Source of the DNA: Rhizobium chutanense
Lineage (GTDB): Bacteria; Pseudomonadota; Alphaproteobacteria; Rhizobiales; Rhizobiaceae
Direction: 5' to 3'
NCBI RefSeq assembly: GCF_002531935.1
Contig: NZ_NWSV01000012.1
Span: 1-64,000 of the forward strand
Length of the DNA stretch: 64,000 bases
Shown piece after piece: positions 56,403-64,000 of the stretch. A program made the position numbers and the translations under genes. Below the pieces are notes generated by a model, which was not told where the DNA came from, searched no databases, and saw nothing but the letters and a program-made list of their open reading frames with translations. How positions within the stretch are numbered: position 1 is the first letter of the stretch; each line of letters starts with the position of its first letter.

Positions 56403-58307
56403 TTAGCCGTCGATCGTCAGGGTCACGGCAGTCGGCCCATAGGAGAGGCTGGCCTTGTGGCCGGAAACGGTCACCTTGCCGAAGGCGCCGGAAATGGCGC
56501 TTGCCCTCAGGATCTCGATCTTCGTCCCGGGCGCCGGGGCAGAGTCATCGGCAAGCGTGACGTCGAGATCACCGGCCAGCGCCGCCTTGCCTTCGATAAC
56601 AAGCGTGCCTGCGCCGTTCGCACCGAGTGCCAGCTTCGCCACGGTATTGGCGGACTGCTGATAATCGCCGCCCACGGTCAGAGGCTTGTCGGCCGCCACA
56701 AAGAGCGAACCACCATTGATCGTCAGCCCGCCGGTGCCGAAGGCCGACGACGACCCGGCAACCAGCGCACCCTCTTCCAACACGGTGCCGCCGGCATAGC
56801 TGTTGGCGCCGGAAAGGCCGAGAATGCCGCTGCCACGCTTCACCAGCCTGCCCTTGCCGCCGATGTCGTTGCGCCAGTTGTCGATCGCATCGAAGCCGCC
56901 CTTTGCGGCATCCATCGTCACGGTGACATCCTGCTCGAAGGCGCCATAGCCATCGGCGGCGGCAAACAGGTTGAGGCGGCCGTAACCTTCCGCGTCGTCG
57001 ATGAGCGGATAGCCCGACGCGATCTCCGTCGTCTTCAACACCTCGCGGCGCTGCTCGCCGTCGAGATAGGGCAGACGGGTTTCGAGAAGCGCTTCGGCCC
57101 CCTGCGGCACGCGCGCCGGCTGGTCGGTCGCATGGATCGTCGGCAGGCCGTAGCTCAGGCGCTGCAGCACATATGCACGATTGGCGTCATGATCGGCGAA
57201 ACGGTCTGCCGAAAGCGGCGCCGCATGGGCGGCGACTTCGAGTGCACCCGCATCCGCAACGCCCGACTTGGCGATAAGCCAAGACTGCGCCTGGGCGCGG
57301 GCATCGCTCTTCAGCGCCGCGTTGTCGGCCTTGTTCAGATTATAAACCACCGTCGCGGTGCCGAGCATGCGGCCGCCCATCACGTCGAGAGGGGAATGCA
57401 TGCCGGCGAGGATGCGATCCTCACCCAATTCGCTGGCGCGCGCGATCATTTCCTGAAAGCGCTGCGGCACGAGGTAAGCCATGGCGAGCGCATCGCGCCA
57501 GGCCTCCGCCGTATGACCGCTCGGGAACCCGCCGTCCTCGACCGGCTTGCCGCTCTTGGCAGGCTCCAGCGTCGGAACGACCGACACGTCCTGGCTCCAG
57601 CGATAGGGACGGCCATATTTGAAATAGCGCTTGGCGGGCTCGGTCGAGCCGTCACCGCTTGCGGCGTTGATGAAGTCGATTGCAAGGCCCATGTCGGGGT
57701 TGGCATCGGTCTTGTTTTCCGTATCCGGTTTGCTGCCGGCGCCGCGATTGTTGCCCTTGTCGTCATATTTGACGGTCGTCGCGTCGGCCGCCACCTCGGT
57801 GATCGTGGTGGTCTGCTTGGAGCCGGCCTTCCAGGCAGCCGTCAGCGGGCCGAGGCCGTCGACGATGCTGGCATTCTTGCCGCGCCGGTCGTCGAGATAG
57901 GCAGCCACTGCCTGATCGGCCGTCCGCGCCCGTGTCGCCTTGACGACATAAGCGATGTTGGCGTCATGCACCGCCTGATTGACGATCTGGCCGTCGGTTT
58001 TGCTGGCCGGAATGCCATCCCAATCCGTCTTGGCGACCGCCGGGCAATTGTCCTTGGCCGGGGCTTCGACACCCGCATCGACGAAAGGCGTGCGCGGGGT
58101 CCAGATTTCGAGGAAACCGGAGAGAAGGTGAACGGCAGCGTTGGTATCCACCGTCGAGAAGCAGGCGTCACCGCGCTTGTTGGTGTTTCCGGCTTCCGCA
58201 TAAGGCGCTTTTGCCGCCGTGGCCTGCTCGGCGCTGGCAAACGATGGCACGATGGACAGAAGGCAGACGAGGGCGGTGCTCAGGCGGCAAAGGCTTAAAG
58301 CAGACAT
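56403..58307 (-). CDS. Secreted PAP2-type acid phosphatase with autotransporter-type beta-helix tail
   Basis: The ATG complementary to 58305-58307 gives 634 residues. Residues 1-26 are a signal peptide (VPSFASAEQ). About 60-370 is a PAP2/class A phosphatase: KYGRPYRWSQD, GGFPSGHTAEAWRDALAM and ASELGEDRILAGMHSPLDVMGGR, the three-part active site with His and Arg. About 480-630 is a Gly/Ala-rich beta-helix with autotransporter-associated repeats (GSGILGLSGANSYAGGTVLEEGALV in parts). No C-terminal beta-barrel is present. It is divergent from the permease-kinase gene. Confidence 0.85.
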   Translation of the reverse strand: MSALSLCRLSTALVCLLSIVPSFASAEQATAAKAPYAEAGNTNKRGDACFSTVDTNAAVHLLSGFLEIWTPRTPFVDAGVEAPAKDNCPAVAKTDWDGIPASKTDGQIVNQAVHDANIAYVVKATRARTADQAVAAYLDDRRGKNASIVDGLGPLTAAWKAGSKQTTTITEVAADATTVKYDDKGNNRGAGSKPDTENKTDANPDMGLAIDFINAASGDGSTEPAKRYFKYGRPYRWSQDVSVVPTLEPAKSGKPVEDGGFPSGHTAEAWRDALAMAYLVPQRFQEMIARASELGEDRILAGMHSPLDVMGGRMLGTATVVYNLNKADNAALKSDARAQAQSWLIAKSGVADAGALEVAAHAAPLSADRFADHDANRAYVLQRLSYGLPTIHATDQPARVPQGAEALLETRLPYLDGEQRREVLKTTEIASGYPLIDDAEGYGRLNLFAAADGYGAFEQDVTVTMDAAKGGFDAIDNWRNDIGGKGRLVKRGSGILGLSGANSYAGGTVLEEGALVAGSSSAFGTGGLTINGGSLFVAADKPLTVGGDYQQSANTVAKLALGANGAGTLVIEGKAALAGDLDVTLADDSAPAPGTKIEILRASAISGAFGKVTVSGHKASLSYGPTAVTLTIDG

Positions 58308-58485
58308 GATGATTACCCGAAATCGTTGAACGAACGCGGGACAGTTAGAGCGCTTGTGTGACAGATCAATTGCAAAAATATTGCCATTCTGTAAACCGGC
58401 CGGTGTCCGCCTCTTGCCTTTCCCAGCCATCCCGCCAAAACTGGCTGGAAGACGATGAGCCCAACCGGAATGCCGAAAGGAAGAC

Positions 58486-61400
58486 ATGGCAGCGCGCCAA
58501 CGCATCATTCCGGTAAGACGCGAATATAATCGCTGGGTCGCCAACCAGACGCTCGAAGATTACGCGCTGCGCTTCACCGCAAAGAGCGCCCGCCATTTCT
58601 CTTCGCAGCGCATCTCGCAGACGGCGATCGGCGCAATATCGTTCCTGGCGCTCGAAGCGATCGGCGGCGCGATCACTCTCTCCTACGGCACCACCAACGC
58701 CTTTTATGCCATTATCGTCGCCTCGATCGCCATGCTGGCGATCGGCCTGCCGATCAGCCGCTACGCCATCCGCCACGGCGTCGACATCGACCTTCTCACT
58801 CGCGGCGCCGGCTTCGGCTATATCGGTTCGACCATCACCTCGCTGATCTATGCGAGCTTCACCTTCATGCTGTTTGCGATCGAGGCCTCGATCATGTCCG
58901 GCGCGCTGGAGCTCACCCTCGGCATCCCGCTCTGGATCGGCTATATCCTCAGCGCCGTCATGGTCATCCCGCTGGTGACGCACGGCGTGCGACTGATCAG
59001 CAAATTCCAGCTGATGACCCAGCCTTTCTGGATCGTGCTGAATATCCTGCCCTTCATCTTCATCGCCTTTCTGGACTGGGAAAAGTTCGATCTCTGGCGC
59101 GCCTTTGCCGGCATCCACCATGCTTCGGGTCCGCCCGGCACCGTCGCCGATTTCGATCTGGTCGAGTTCGGCGCTGCTTCCGCCGTCATCCTGGCGCTGA
59201 TGTCGCAAATCGGCGAACAGGCCGACTTCCTGCGCTTCCTGCCGCCAGAGCCGCGGCGCAAATGGCGCCATCGCCTGGCCGTCTTTCTCGCCGGACCCGG
59301 CTGGGTCATTATCGGCGCGCCGAAACTGCTTGCCGGCTCCTTCCTCGTCGTGCTGACCTTCGCCTCGGGCGTGCCGCTCGACCGCGCCGCCGACCCGGCG
59401 CAAATGTATCTGACCGCTTTCGGCTACATGGTCCCCTGGCACAATGCGGCGCTGCTGTTGATGGCCGCCTTCGTCGTCGTCTCGCAGCTGAAGATCAACG
59501 TGATGAATGCCTATGCCGGCTCGCTCGCCTGGTCGAACTTCTTCTCGCGGCTGACCCACAGCCACCCCGGCCGCGTCATCTGGCTGGTCTTCAACGTTGC
59601 AATCGCCCTGCTCCTGATGGAACTCGGCATCTACCGACTGCTGGAGGAAACGCTCGGCATCTTCTCAATCGTCGCCATGGCCTGGCTCTGCACGATTTCC
59701 GCCGATCTCTTCATCAACAAGCCGCTGGGGCTGGCGCCCCCTGGCATCGAGTTCAAGCGCGCCCATCTCTACGACGTCAATCCGGTCGGCCTCGGCGCCA
59801 TGACGCTGTCGGCGACGGTGTCGCTGATCGCTCATTTCGGCGCCTTCGGCGAAATCGCCGCCTCGCTTGCTCCCTATATCACCCTCGTCATCGCACTGAT
59901 CGCCTCACCCGTGCTCGCCTGGGCGACGAAAGGCAGGTTCTATCTCGCCCGCAAGCCGCGCCAGAGCTGGAAGACCCTGACGAACATCACATGCTCGGTC
60001 TGCGAGCACCCATTCGAGCCGGAAGACATGGCTTGGTGCCCAGCCTATGCCGCACCGATCTGCTCGCTCTGCTGCTCGCTCGATAGCCGCTGCCACGACA
60101 TGTGCAAGCCGGCCGCCCGTTTCAACGCCCAGGTCGGCACCGTCGCCAAGGCATTGCTGCCGGAGACCGTTCTCGGCAAGCTGACGACGCGCCTCGGCCG
60201 CTACGGCATTGCCGTCGTGCTGGCACTGACCGCCATCGGCGCAATCCTGGCGATGATCGCCCATCAGGTCGCCGCCGCCTCACCCGAGACGGCCGAGGTT
60301 GTCAACCGCACCATCCTCATCGTCTTCTTCGTCTTCTCGGTGATCTCAGGCGTCGTCTGCTGGTTCTACGTGCTCGCCCATGACAGCCGCGTCGTCGCCG
60401 AAGAGGAATCCTCGCGCCAGAACACCCTGCTGCTGAAGGAGATCGCCGCTCACAAGAAGACCGACACCGCCCTGCAGAACGCCAAGGAGACGGCCGAGGC
60501 CGCCAACCGCGCCAAGAGCCGCTACGTCGTCGGCCTCAGCCACGAATTGCGCACGCCGCTCAACGCCGTGCTCGGTTATGCCCAGATCCTCGAGCGCGAC
60601 GAGACCATTCCGGCGCAGCGCCAATCCTCGATCAAGGTCATCCGCCGCAGCGCCGAACATCTCTCCGGGCTGATCGACGGCCTCTTGGATATTTCCAAGA
60701 TCGAGGCCGGCCGCCTGCAGGTCTATTCCAACGAGATCAATATCCAGGACTTCCTCGACCAGATCGTCGACATGTTCCGCCCGCAGGCGCAGGCCAAGGG
60801 GCTCGCCTTCATCCATCAGCGCGCAGCCGCCCTGCCGCAATTCGTCCGCACCGACGAAAAGCGGCTGCGTCAGATCCTCGTCAACCTGCTCTCCAATGCC
60901 ATCAAATTCACCGACGAAGGCGGCGTCACCTTCGATGTCGGCTATCGCAGCCAGGTGGCGACCTTCACTGTCACCGATACCGGCCGCGGCATCGCCGAGA
61001 GGGACCTGAGCCGCATCTATGAACCCTTCCAGCGTGGCGAGGCCGAAAACGTGCGGCCGATGCCCGGCCTTGGCCTCGGCCTTACCATCACCCGGCTTCT
61101 GACCAATACGCTCGGCGGCGAGATTTCGGTTTCGAGCATCAAGGACGAAGGTTCGACATTCCGTGTCCGTCTTATGCTGTCCGCCGTCATGCGCGCCATG
61201 GCCGCCGCACCGCAGGAGAAACGCGTCGCCGGTTACGACGGCCCGCGCCGCACGATCGTTGTCGTCGACGACAACGAAGACCATCGCGAGATGATGCGTG
61301 AAATCCTGACCCCGCTCGATTTCATCGTGCTGACGGCGGCAGGCGGCGCCGAATGCTTGACGCTGATCGAGGGAATTATACCGGACCTCTTCCTTGTCGA

Positions 61401-61872
61401 TATCCTGATGCCCGGCATGAACGGCTGGCAACTCGTCTCGCGTCTGCGCGAGGCCGGTCAGGCGGCGCCGGTGCTGATGCTTTCGGCCAATATCGGTGAT
61501 GCAGCGGTTCTCGGCGACAGTGACGACAGCCACAATGATGCGATCGGCAAACCGGTAGACATCCGCCAGCTGCGCGACAAACTCGCTTTGCACCTTGGCC
61601 TCAAGTGGATCTATGCCGACGCCGCGCCCGCCGTTGCCGTCAGGACCGAAGCGCCGATGCGGAGCCCCGGTGCCGCCCATGTGCAGGAATTGCTGCGGCT
61701 CGGCGAAATCGGCTATATCAGAGGCATCGAAGCCAAGCTTTCAGACCTTGCCAAGGTGGAGGCAAATCAGCCATTCACCGAGAAACTCCGCGCCTATGTC
61801 GCCGCTTTCGATCTCGCCGGCTTCATGACCTTCCTGCACGACTTCGACGAAAAGGTGGAATCCATTGGCTGA
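58486..61872 (+). CDS. NCS1-permease/histidine-kinase/receiver fusion protein
   Basis: AAGGAAG precedes ATG 58486; 1128 residues. About 25-490 resembles an NCS1 (cytosine/purine-type) permease with about 12 hydrophobic segments. About 502-541 is a Cys-rich linker (CSVCEHPFEP...CPAYAAPICSLCC...CHDMC) that looks metal-binding. About 560-640 holds two more membrane segments, followed by a coiled coil, HisKA (VVGLSHELRTPLNAVLG, His near 686), HATPase (LRQILVNLLSNAIKFTDE, DTGRGI, GLGLGLTI) and a receiver (VVDDNEDHREMM; LVDILMPGMNG, Asp near 972). It should sense a transported ligand. Its end overlaps the LuxR-type regulator gene. Urea or a nucleobase is a plausible signal. Confidence 0.85.
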   Translation: MAARQRIIPVRREYNRWVANQTLEDYALRFTAKSARHFSSQRISQTAIGAISFLALEAIGGAITLSYGTTNAFYAIIVASIAMLAIGLPISRYAIRHGVDIDLLTRGAGFGYIGSTITSLIYASFTFMLFAIEASIMSGALELTLGIPLWIGYILSAVMVIPLVTHGVRLISKFQLMTQPFWIVLNILPFIFIAFLDWEKFDLWRAFAGIHHASGPPGTVADFDLVEFGAASAVILALMSQIGEQADFLRFLPPEPRRKWRHRLAVFLAGPGWVIIGAPKLLAGSFLVVLTFASGVPLDRAADPAQMYLTAFGYMVPWHNAALLLMAAFVVVSQLKINVMNAYAGSLAWSNFFSRLTHSHPGRVIWLVFNVAIALLLMELGIYRLLEETLGIFSIVAMAWLCTISADLFINKPLGLAPPGIEFKRAHLYDVNPVGLGAMTLSATVSLIAHFGAFGEIAASLAPYITLVIALIASPVLAWATKGRFYLARKPRQSWKTLTNITCSVCEHPFEPEDMAWCPAYAAPICSLCCSLDSRCHDMCKPAARFNAQVGTVAKALLPETVLGKLTTRLGRYGIAVVLALTAIGAILAMIAHQVAAASPETAEVVNRTILIVFFVFSVISGVVCWFYVLAHDSRVVAEEESSRQNTLLLKEIAAHKKTDTALQNAKETAEAANRAKSRYVVGLSHELRTPLNAVLGYAQILERDETIPAQRQSSIKVIRRSAEHLSGLIDGLLDISKIEAGRLQVYSNEINIQDFLDQIVDMFRPQAQAKGLAFIHQRAAALPQFVRTDEKRLRQILVNLLSNAIKFTDEGGVTFDVGYRSQVATFTVTDTGRGIAERDLSRIYEPFQRGEAENVRPMPGLGLGLTITRLLTNTLGGEISVSSIKDEGSTFRVRLMLSAVMRAMAAAPQEKRVAGYDGPRRTIVVVDDNEDHREMMREILTPLDFIVLTAAGGAECLTLIEGIIPDLFLVDILMPGMNGWQLVSRLREAGQAAPVLMLSANIGDAAVLGDSDDSHNDAIGKPVDIRQLRDKLALHLGLKWIYADAAPAVAVRTEAPMRSPGAAHVQELLRLGEIGYIRGIEAKLSDLAKVEANQPFTEKLRAYVAAFDLAGFMTFLHDFDEKVESIG

Positions 61873-62782
61873 GCCGGCCCTGCCCCGCGACATCGTTCTG
61901 CTCGTCGACGACTCGCCCGAAGCGCTCGGTTTCCTGACCGACGCGCTCGAACAATCCGGCTTCTCCGTGCTGATCGCCACATCGGGCACGGCAGCACTTG
62001 GCATCGTCGAGCGCATCACACCCGATCTCATCCTGCTTGACGCCGTCATGCCCGCCATGGATGGCTTCGAGACCTGCCGTAGGCTGAAAGCGAATGCCGC
62101 TGTCGCCCAGGTGCCCGTCATCTTCATGACCGGCCTGACCGAGACCGAGCACGTCGTGCACGCGCTGGAATCCGGCGGTGTCGATTACCTCAGCAAACCG
62201 ATCAACATCGACGAATTGCGCGCCCGCATCCGGGTCCACCTGCGCAACGCTCGCTCGGCCCAAAGCGCCCGCGTCGCGCTCGACGCCGCCGGCCGCCATC
62301 TGCTGGCCGTCAAGGGCGATGGCGCTATCCATTGGTCGACGCCGCAGGCGACGCGGCTGGTCAATGCCGCCATGGGCAGCGACGACGGGATGGAAATCGT
62401 CGTTCGCCATATCGCCCATTGGATGCGCAACCGCGTCGCTGCGGTGCGCGACGGCATCATCTCGATCGCCCATGCCGGCCAGGCGGCGCTGCAACTCGCC
62501 TTCCTCGGCGCGATTGGCCCCGACGAATATCTCTTCCGCCTCACCGCCGCCAATCAGCGCAGCGACGACGAGATGCTGCGCCAGCGCTTTTCGCTGACTC
62601 AGCGTGAATCCGAAGTGCTGCTCTGGATCGCCAAGGGCAAGGCCAACCGCGACATCGGCGAAATATTGGGATTGTCGGCGCGCACCGTGAACAAACACCT
62701 CGAACAGATCTATGTGAAGCTCGGCGTCGAAAACCGGGCATCGGCCGCCGTGAAGGCGACACATGTGCTGCACGAGATGTGA
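61865..62782 (+). CDS. LuxR-type response regulator paired with the permease-kinase
   Basis: The start is a TTG at 61865 with GGTGGA upstream, inside the last codons of the kinase (8-bp overlap). 305 residues: receiver (about 8-125; VLLVDDSPEAL, LILLDAVMPAMDGFETC with acceptor Asp, YLSKPINIDEL), an unassigned middle region (about 130-220), and a LuxR HTH (about 238-300; LTQRESEVLLWIAKGKANRDIGEILGLSARTVNKHLEQI in parts). It is the likely phosphoryl target of the upstream hybrid kinase. Target genes are unknown; urt/ure is the closest metabolic cluster. Confidence 0.9.
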   Translation: MAEPALPRDIVLLVDDSPEALGFLTDALEQSGFSVLIATSGTAALGIVERITPDLILLDAVMPAMDGFETCRRLKANAAVAQVPVIFMTGLTETEHVVHALESGGVDYLSKPINIDELRARIRVHLRNARSAQSARVALDAAGRHLLAVKGDGAIHWSTPQATRLVNAAMGSDDGMEIVVRHIAHWMRNRVAAVRDGIISIAHAGQAALQLAFLGAIGPDEYLFRLTAANQRSDDEMLRQRFSLTQRESEVLLWIAKGKANRDIGEILGLSARTVNKHLEQIYVKLGVENRASAAVKATHVLHEM

Positions 62783-62907
62783 CGGATATTGGGCGGCATC
62801 GCCGCCGCGATTGCCGATGATCTTTGATGGCCGGCAATTAACGGAAATCGCCGGCGGCAGATAGGCGGCACGGCGACGGACGAAATTCAGTTCTCCACAG
62901 AACGACA

Positions 62908-62931
62908 GAAGCCCGGCCGAAACCGGGCTTC
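62908..62931 (-). terminator. Hairpin after the LivK-type gene
   Basis: GAAGCCCGG and CCGGGCTTC form a 9-bp stem, 34 bp after the stop of the minus-strand binding-protein gene and between convergent genes. The T-run is weak. Confidence 0.6.
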
Positions 62932-62964
62932 CATCAGATCGTGGCACCAATAAGCAAGCTAAGC

Positions 62965-64000
62965 TTACTTAGCTTCCTGCGGGACGTAGGTGTACTTGCC
63001 GTCCGCGCCCTTCTTCCATTCGTACATGATGTAGCCAGGAATCTTCGGGTCGCCCTTTTCGTCGAACGAAATGTCGCCGAGAACCGTCGGGAACGGACCC
63101 TTTTCCTTCATGGCCGTGGCAACGGCTTCAGGATCTACCGAGCCGGCAGCCTTGGCAGCTCCCGCAATCGCCTGCATCGCAGCGTAGGAGTAGAGCGTAT
63201 AGGCTTCCGGGTTGAAACCGGCGGCCTTGAACTTTTCGACGAGTTCCTTGTTCGCCGGGTTCAGGGTCGGATCGGGGCCGAAAGTGTTGAGCGTACCGGC
63301 GACAGCGTCACCAGCGATCGAGGCCAGTTCGTTCGAAACGATACCGTCACCCGAAACCAGCGTTGCCTTCAGGCCCTGGTCGGCGGCCTGACGGATGATG
63401 AGACCGGCTTCGGTGTGCAGACCGCCCCAGTAGATGATCGAGACGCCGGCTTCCTTCATCTTGGCGATGAGGGCCGAGAAGTCCTTGTCGCCGACGTTGA
63501 TGCCTTCGTACATGACTTCCGTCAGACCGGCAGCATTCATCGCCTTCTTGGTTTCGTCGGCAAGACCCTGACCGTAGGGGGTCTTGTCGTGAACGACGGC
63601 GATCTTGGCGTCCTTGAAGTGATCGGCGAGATACTTGCCGGCGATGGCGCCCTGCTGGTCGTCACGGCCGCAGGTGCGGAACGTGTTCCAAAGGCCCCGT
63701 TCGGTAAACTTGGGGTTCGTGGCAGCCGGAGTGATTTCGAGAATGCCGTTTTCGGCATAGACTTCCGAAGCCGGGATCGAAACGCCCGAGTTGAAGTGGC
63801 CGATGACGAACTTGACGCCGTCAGCAACGAATTTGTTGGCGACCGAGATGCCCTGCTTCGGGTCGGAGACGTCGTCGCCGAGCTCGATCTTGATCTGCTC
63901 GCCGTTGATGCCGCCAGCAGCGTTGATGTCGGCGGCCGCCTGCTCGGCGCCCTTCTGGAGCTGAGCGCCGAACGCAGCGTTCGGGCCGGTCAGCGGACCA
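62965..64000 (-). CDS. Branched-chain amino acid ABC transporter binding protein (LivK/BraC-type), N-terminus off the window
   Basis: The frame stays open from the stop at 62965 to the window edge (345 codons). Although an internal Met exists at 63540, sequence upstream is clearly part of the same protein: GPLTGPNAAFGAQLQKGAEQ, FVIGHFNSGVSIPASEVYAE, NTFRTCGRDDQQGAIAGKYL and AVVHDKTPYGQGLADETKKAM. These are features of LivK/BraC Leu/Ile/Val-binding proteins. The signal peptide and start lie beyond the edge. Partner permease and ATPase genes are not in the window. Confidence 0.93.
   Translation of the reverse strand, partial: GPLTGPNAAFGAQLQKGAEQAAADINAAGGINGEQIKIELGDDVSDPKQGISVANKFVADGVKFVIGHFNSGVSIPASEVYAENGILEITPAATNPKFTERGLWNTFRTCGRDDQQGAIAGKYLADHFKDAKIAVVHDKTPYGQGLADETKKAMNAAGLTEVMYEGINVGDKDFSALIAKMKEAGVSIIYWGGLHTEAGLIIRQAADQGLKATLVSGDGIVSNELASIAGDAVAGTLNTFGPDPTLNPANKELVEKFKAAGFNPEAYTLYSYAAMQAIAGAAKAAGSVDPEAVATAMKEKGPFPTVLGDISFDEKGDPKIPGYIMYEWKKGADGKYTYVPQEAK

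Noticed and set aside
58320..58380. Pho-box-like CTGTCA half-sites before the phosphatase gene
   Set aside because: On the minus strand CTGTCAC and CTGTCCC are 20 bases apart, start to start, instead of the 11 expected for a Pho box, and the intervening bases do not fit.
1..64000. CRISPR arrays, insertion sequences, integrases, rRNA or tRNA genes
   Set aside because: No regularly spaced repeats, transposase or integrase motifs, or RNA gene folds were seen. The repeats found are short palindromic intergenic elements.

Overview
This window looks like a chromosomal segment of a Rhizobium of the R. leguminosarum/R. etli group. The evidence is its high GC and strong third-position GC bias, the hmu haem-uptake locus with TGA-N9-TCA iron boxes, the EcfG/NepR/PhyR general stress module, an urt-ure urea locus with the accessory ORFs typical of rhizobia, and short palindromic intergenic repeats. 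No rRNA, tRNA, CRISPR array, insertion sequence or prophage was found.

Layout. 0-2.4 kb: edge of a ThuA-family gene, a TetR/SMR efflux pair with a palindromic operator, and a truncated haemoglobin/DUF423 pair. 2.7-9.9 kb: haem and iron. A leftward set (periplasmic protein, tonB, DUF2325, a 90-aa protein and an ABM monooxygenase) faces the rightward hemP-hmuSTUV operon, and iron-box-like motifs precede three of these transcription units. 9.9-14.5 kb: general stress response. A DUF883/holin-like pair has an EcfG-type promoter. It is followed by ecfG-nepR, divergent phyR, an HWE-type kinase and a candidate EcfG-driven small RNA read leftward from 14.3 kb. 14.5-17.3 kb: preTA. 17.4-19.5 kb: a twice-frameshifted SEC-C minigene and an rtcB-prfH pair, the reported RNA/ribosome repair pairing. 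19.7-24.5 kb: an FtrA-like regulator, a rhodanese, and haem oxygenase plus bacteriophytochrome.

24.5-33.4 kb: reductive pyrimidine catabolism. It holds a RutR-like regulator, amaB/hyuC, a DUF559 gene, hydA, a cupin, and a four-gene NitT/TauT-type ABC importer that plausibly feeds the pathway. preTA lies 8 kb away, but its leader shares a RutR-box-like half-site with amaB. 33.8-38.3 kb: an RND efflux pair. 38.4-41.3 kb: two PNPOx-type proteins (one fused to GAF and a likely winged helix), a hemerythrin-domain protein and a small Cys-rich protein.

41.3-56.2 kb (leftward): urea uptake and hydrolysis, urtABCD-orf-urtE then ureD-A-B-C-E-F-G, interspersed with DUF1272, an LprI-like protein, a GT29-like urease-operon protein, a TIGR02117 protein and a GGDEF cyclase. 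56.4-62.8 kb: an exported PAP2 phosphatase with a beta-helix tail, then an NCS1-permease/histidine-kinase/receiver fusion overlapping a LuxR-type response regulator. The right edge cuts a LivK-type binding protein.

Most interesting items: the transporter-fused kinase with a Cys-rich linker, the candidate EcfG-dependent sRNA with a CCCCUCCC loop, the rtcB-prfH pair, the PNPOx-GAF-winged-helix regulator, and the repeat-invaded pyrimidine operons. All functional statements come from reading motifs and context; no database search was run.
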